This document shows, in pieces, positions 28,401-30,080 of a stretch of 30,080 nt of DNA; position 1 is the stretch's first letter; each line of letters opens with the position of its first letter. The position numbers were made by a program, and so were the translations under genes. Under the pieces are notes generated by a model. The model was not told the DNA's origin. It made no database searches and saw only the letters and a program-made list of their open reading frames with translations. This DNA is from Spirogloea muscicola (Eukaryota; Streptophyta; Zygnematophyceae; Spirogloeales; Spirogloeaceae), in assembly GCA_009602725.1 (NCBI GenBank), contig WELB01000337.1, positions 1 to 30,080 of the forward strand, read 5' to 3'.

Positions 28401-30080
28401 TGACCAGCAACGCTCGCCGTGGCAGCGGCTGCCCATCAGCCAACATCGCATCTAGCGCCACCGCCAGGTCAGGTATTCGGCCTGCACAGAGATCACGAAA
28501 GATGGTGGCGCCTTATGCTGGGCTCAATCCTAAGAAGCAAAGATAGAAAGAGTGGTGGGGAGGAGGGGGGAGAGGGTGGAGGGGTGTGTGGAGGGGCGGG
28601 AACCGTGGAGGAGGGAAGAGGTAAAGAGGGAAGGGGAAAAGAGAGCATGAGAGGGAGAGGAACATGTGCCAGGACACATACAGGAGGCAATGGAGACTAC
28701 GAGGACAAAGGAGGGGTACTCCTCTAGTGGAGTTCTACTTAGGAGTACCAGTAGTACTCGAGTAGAAGAGAGATAGAGGGACCATCGTGCAAGCCCGGGG
28801 ACAGGGGAGTGTGGCAAGGGGGTGGGGTGCAGTATCAGTGCAGTGACTTGCCTTCGAGCGTGAGAGCGCGGAGGAAGAGGGACAGGGGGTCGCCGAAGCG
28901 GCCGCCCTGGTGCAGCGCGCGCATTGCCCCCGGGTGCCGGACAAGGGCGCGGAAGTGCCGCAGCGCCTCCTGCACCTTGCCATACTTCGCGAAGCACTCC
29001 ACCAGCAGCCTGCGAGGGACGTCCCGAGCAAGCAGGCCAGAACAATGGGCGCCATGACCATTGGTCGCTGAACTGTAGAAGCACTTGGGTCGCGCACAGA
29101 CGGCACAGAGTTGACAGCAGACAGCTGGAAGGAGAGAGGGAGAGGAGGGAGGAGTCAGGAGGAAGAGGGGGGAGGGAGAGGAAGGAGGGGCCCACAAGTA
29201 CGTCCGCATGTTGGGCTGCACGTGCCGGTGGTCTTCCACCATCTCGCCCAGCAGGTCGACCACCTCCTGGCACCTGCGAGCGACCTCCAGCGGTGGCAAT
29301 CGCCACACCGGGTGAGCACGAGACAAGGCAGCCACCGCTCGGCGGCTGGGCAACGGGACCGCTGCGGAACCCATACCGGTCGCCGACCGCGTGCCGCGTG
29401 TGCGCCTGGATGAGCCAGTTGTACGACTCCGTGTCCGGCCGCATCTCCTCTGCAAAGGCCAGCAGGCTTTAGAGTTTAGTTTTAAGGGGTGAGGTTTACG
29501 ATTTAGGGTTAGGTTTTAGTGCAGGCGCTGCCTGCCAGCTGTGAGCGGGCTGGGAGCGGCGGGGCCAGCAATGCACTCGAGCGACGGGCGAGCGCGCAGC
29601 TTGGGCAGGCAGGCGGGGAGCCCGCACCGCTGCCGTACTGCATGTTCTCGAACGTCATCGCCGCGATGTCGGGCATGTCCGCGTCCGCCTGCGCCGCCAC
29701 CGCCACTGCCGCGCCATCAGTTGGCTGATATCGGGCTCTGACTCAGGCTGAGTCTCACTTGGGCTCCTGAGCTTGGTGGGCGCACCTGGGCCATGAGCAG
29801 GCAGTTGTAGTGGAACGTGGCGGCGAGGCGGTCGCCGTACTCCATCAGGCGCAGCACGTCGATCGCCGAGGCGTGGTCGCCCGCCGCACAGCACGCCTCC
29901 ACGGCGGCGTTGTACGCCGCAGCGGTCGGGCGGAGGCCGCCGGCCGCGCCCTTGAGGAGTACAGCGGTTGACGCGGCCAGGTGACCAGCCCTCCGGAGCT
30001 CCGCCACGAGGGCCAGCCAGGCGGCGCGGGGGTCGGCGCCCAGCCGCTCCATCGCCGCCAGCACCGCCTCGCCGTCGGCG
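25469..30080 (-). CDS. PTAC3: pTAC3/PAP1-like plastid transcription protein with PPR and SAP domains (5' end outside window)
   Basis: Twelve minus-strand exons join in phase: beyond 30080 to 29786, 29688-29628, 29449-29377, 29273-29196, 29009-28852, 28481-28313, 27989-27815, 27685-27404, 27172-26789, 26403-26182, 26077-25944 and 25673-25469. They give about 745 residues; the plant protein has roughly 900. Plant pTAC3 belongs to the nucleoid-bound, plastid-encoded RNA polymerase complex. PPR-like helices come first (AAAYNAAVEACCAAGDHASA, RPDTESYNWLIQAHTRH, VECFAKYGKVQEALRHFRAL). Then come SLVSSWIEP and EADLGYSIDYVARYYAEGG, a SAP DNA-binding motif (VQELKEELAAQGLPTDGTR) with QRVQKARRINRARGRPLW, a very acidic tract of about 45 residues, and a C-terminal repeat-like part (YTIADAWGWAWEKEL, VVELGGTPTEGD, EIVDLCLEQGEKDAAIAVVA). 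The joins at 29688 and 27685 were chosen mainly by phase and family fit. Confidence 0.86.
28482..28851 (-). other. GC-AG intron with a pyrimidine-rich tract
   Basis: In the pTAC3-like gene the exon 28852-29009 ends CTCGAAG, followed by GCAAGT, which is the GC variant of the donor consensus. The next exon starts after CTCTGTGCAG at 28481. Splicing here restores LEGRIPDLAVALDAM in frame, whereas no GT donor nearby does. About 28541-28660 of the intron is almost pure purine on the plus strand (pyrimidine in the transcript). Confidence 0.7.
29116..29190 (-). repeat. Pyrimidine-rich intron tract
   Basis: This is a G/A-rich run on the plus strand, so C/T-rich in the pTAC3-like transcript, filling much of the intron 29010-29195. 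Together with the tract at 28541-28660 it makes two neighbouring introns strongly strand-asymmetric. Confidence 0.7.
29470..29519 (+). repeat. Degenerate telomere-like repeats inside an intron
   Basis: TTTAGAG, TTTAGTTTTAAGGGG, TTTAGGGTTAGG and TTTTAG units occur within about 50 bases in the pTAC3-like intron 29450-29627. The orientation relative to transcription (antisense TTTAGGG) is the same as in the tract at 3631-3686. Confidence 0.5.

Overview
The window looks like nuclear DNA of a green-lineage eukaryote, most likely a green alga. The genes are cut into many short exons (36 to about 385 bases) with GT-AG introns. The proteins are of plant type: a PTS2-tagged peroxisomal malate dehydrogenase, a pTAC3-like plastid transcription protein, a GONST-like nucleotide-sugar transporter and a plant-type phospholipase C. 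Exons are GC-rich and the flanking DNA is not. I cannot name the species. No rRNA, tRNA or CRISPR array was seen.

Layout. 1-2110: debris of a non-LTR retrotransposon and its hairpin-bearing 3' tails. 3356-5827 (minus): seven exons of an isopropylmalate-dehydrogenase-family gene whose frame and splice sites are intact but whose key active-site residues are changed. 6182-7064 (plus): one large exon of a non-specific phospholipase C, missing both ends of the protein. 7332-9809 (minus): a complete nine-exon peroxisomal malate dehydrogenase. 10165-12985: a dense cluster of retrotransposon 3' ends in both orientations, including a divergent endonuclease domain with an open frame. 13483-14859 (plus): a four-exon F-box protein. 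16040-19965: a second retrotransposon cluster, ending with the largest element copy (partial reverse transcriptase plus endonuclease domain, minus strand). 21130-24344 (plus): a nine-exon nucleotide-sugar transporter with a long inverted repeat in one intron. 25469 to beyond 30080 (minus): twelve exons of a pTAC3/PAP1-like SAP and PPR protein that runs off the right edge.

The genes are ordinary housekeeping genes from different compartments (peroxisome, Golgi, plastid, cytosol) and do not form one pathway. The main systems-level signal is the retrotransposon family. At least fourteen copies of its terminal peptide (type SDLRLLSRGY-stop) and about 28 copies of a short GGCTG...CAGCC hairpin tail are packed into three clusters. 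All exon borders were worked out by hand from splice signals, reading-frame phase and remembered family sequence; none has been checked against transcripts.
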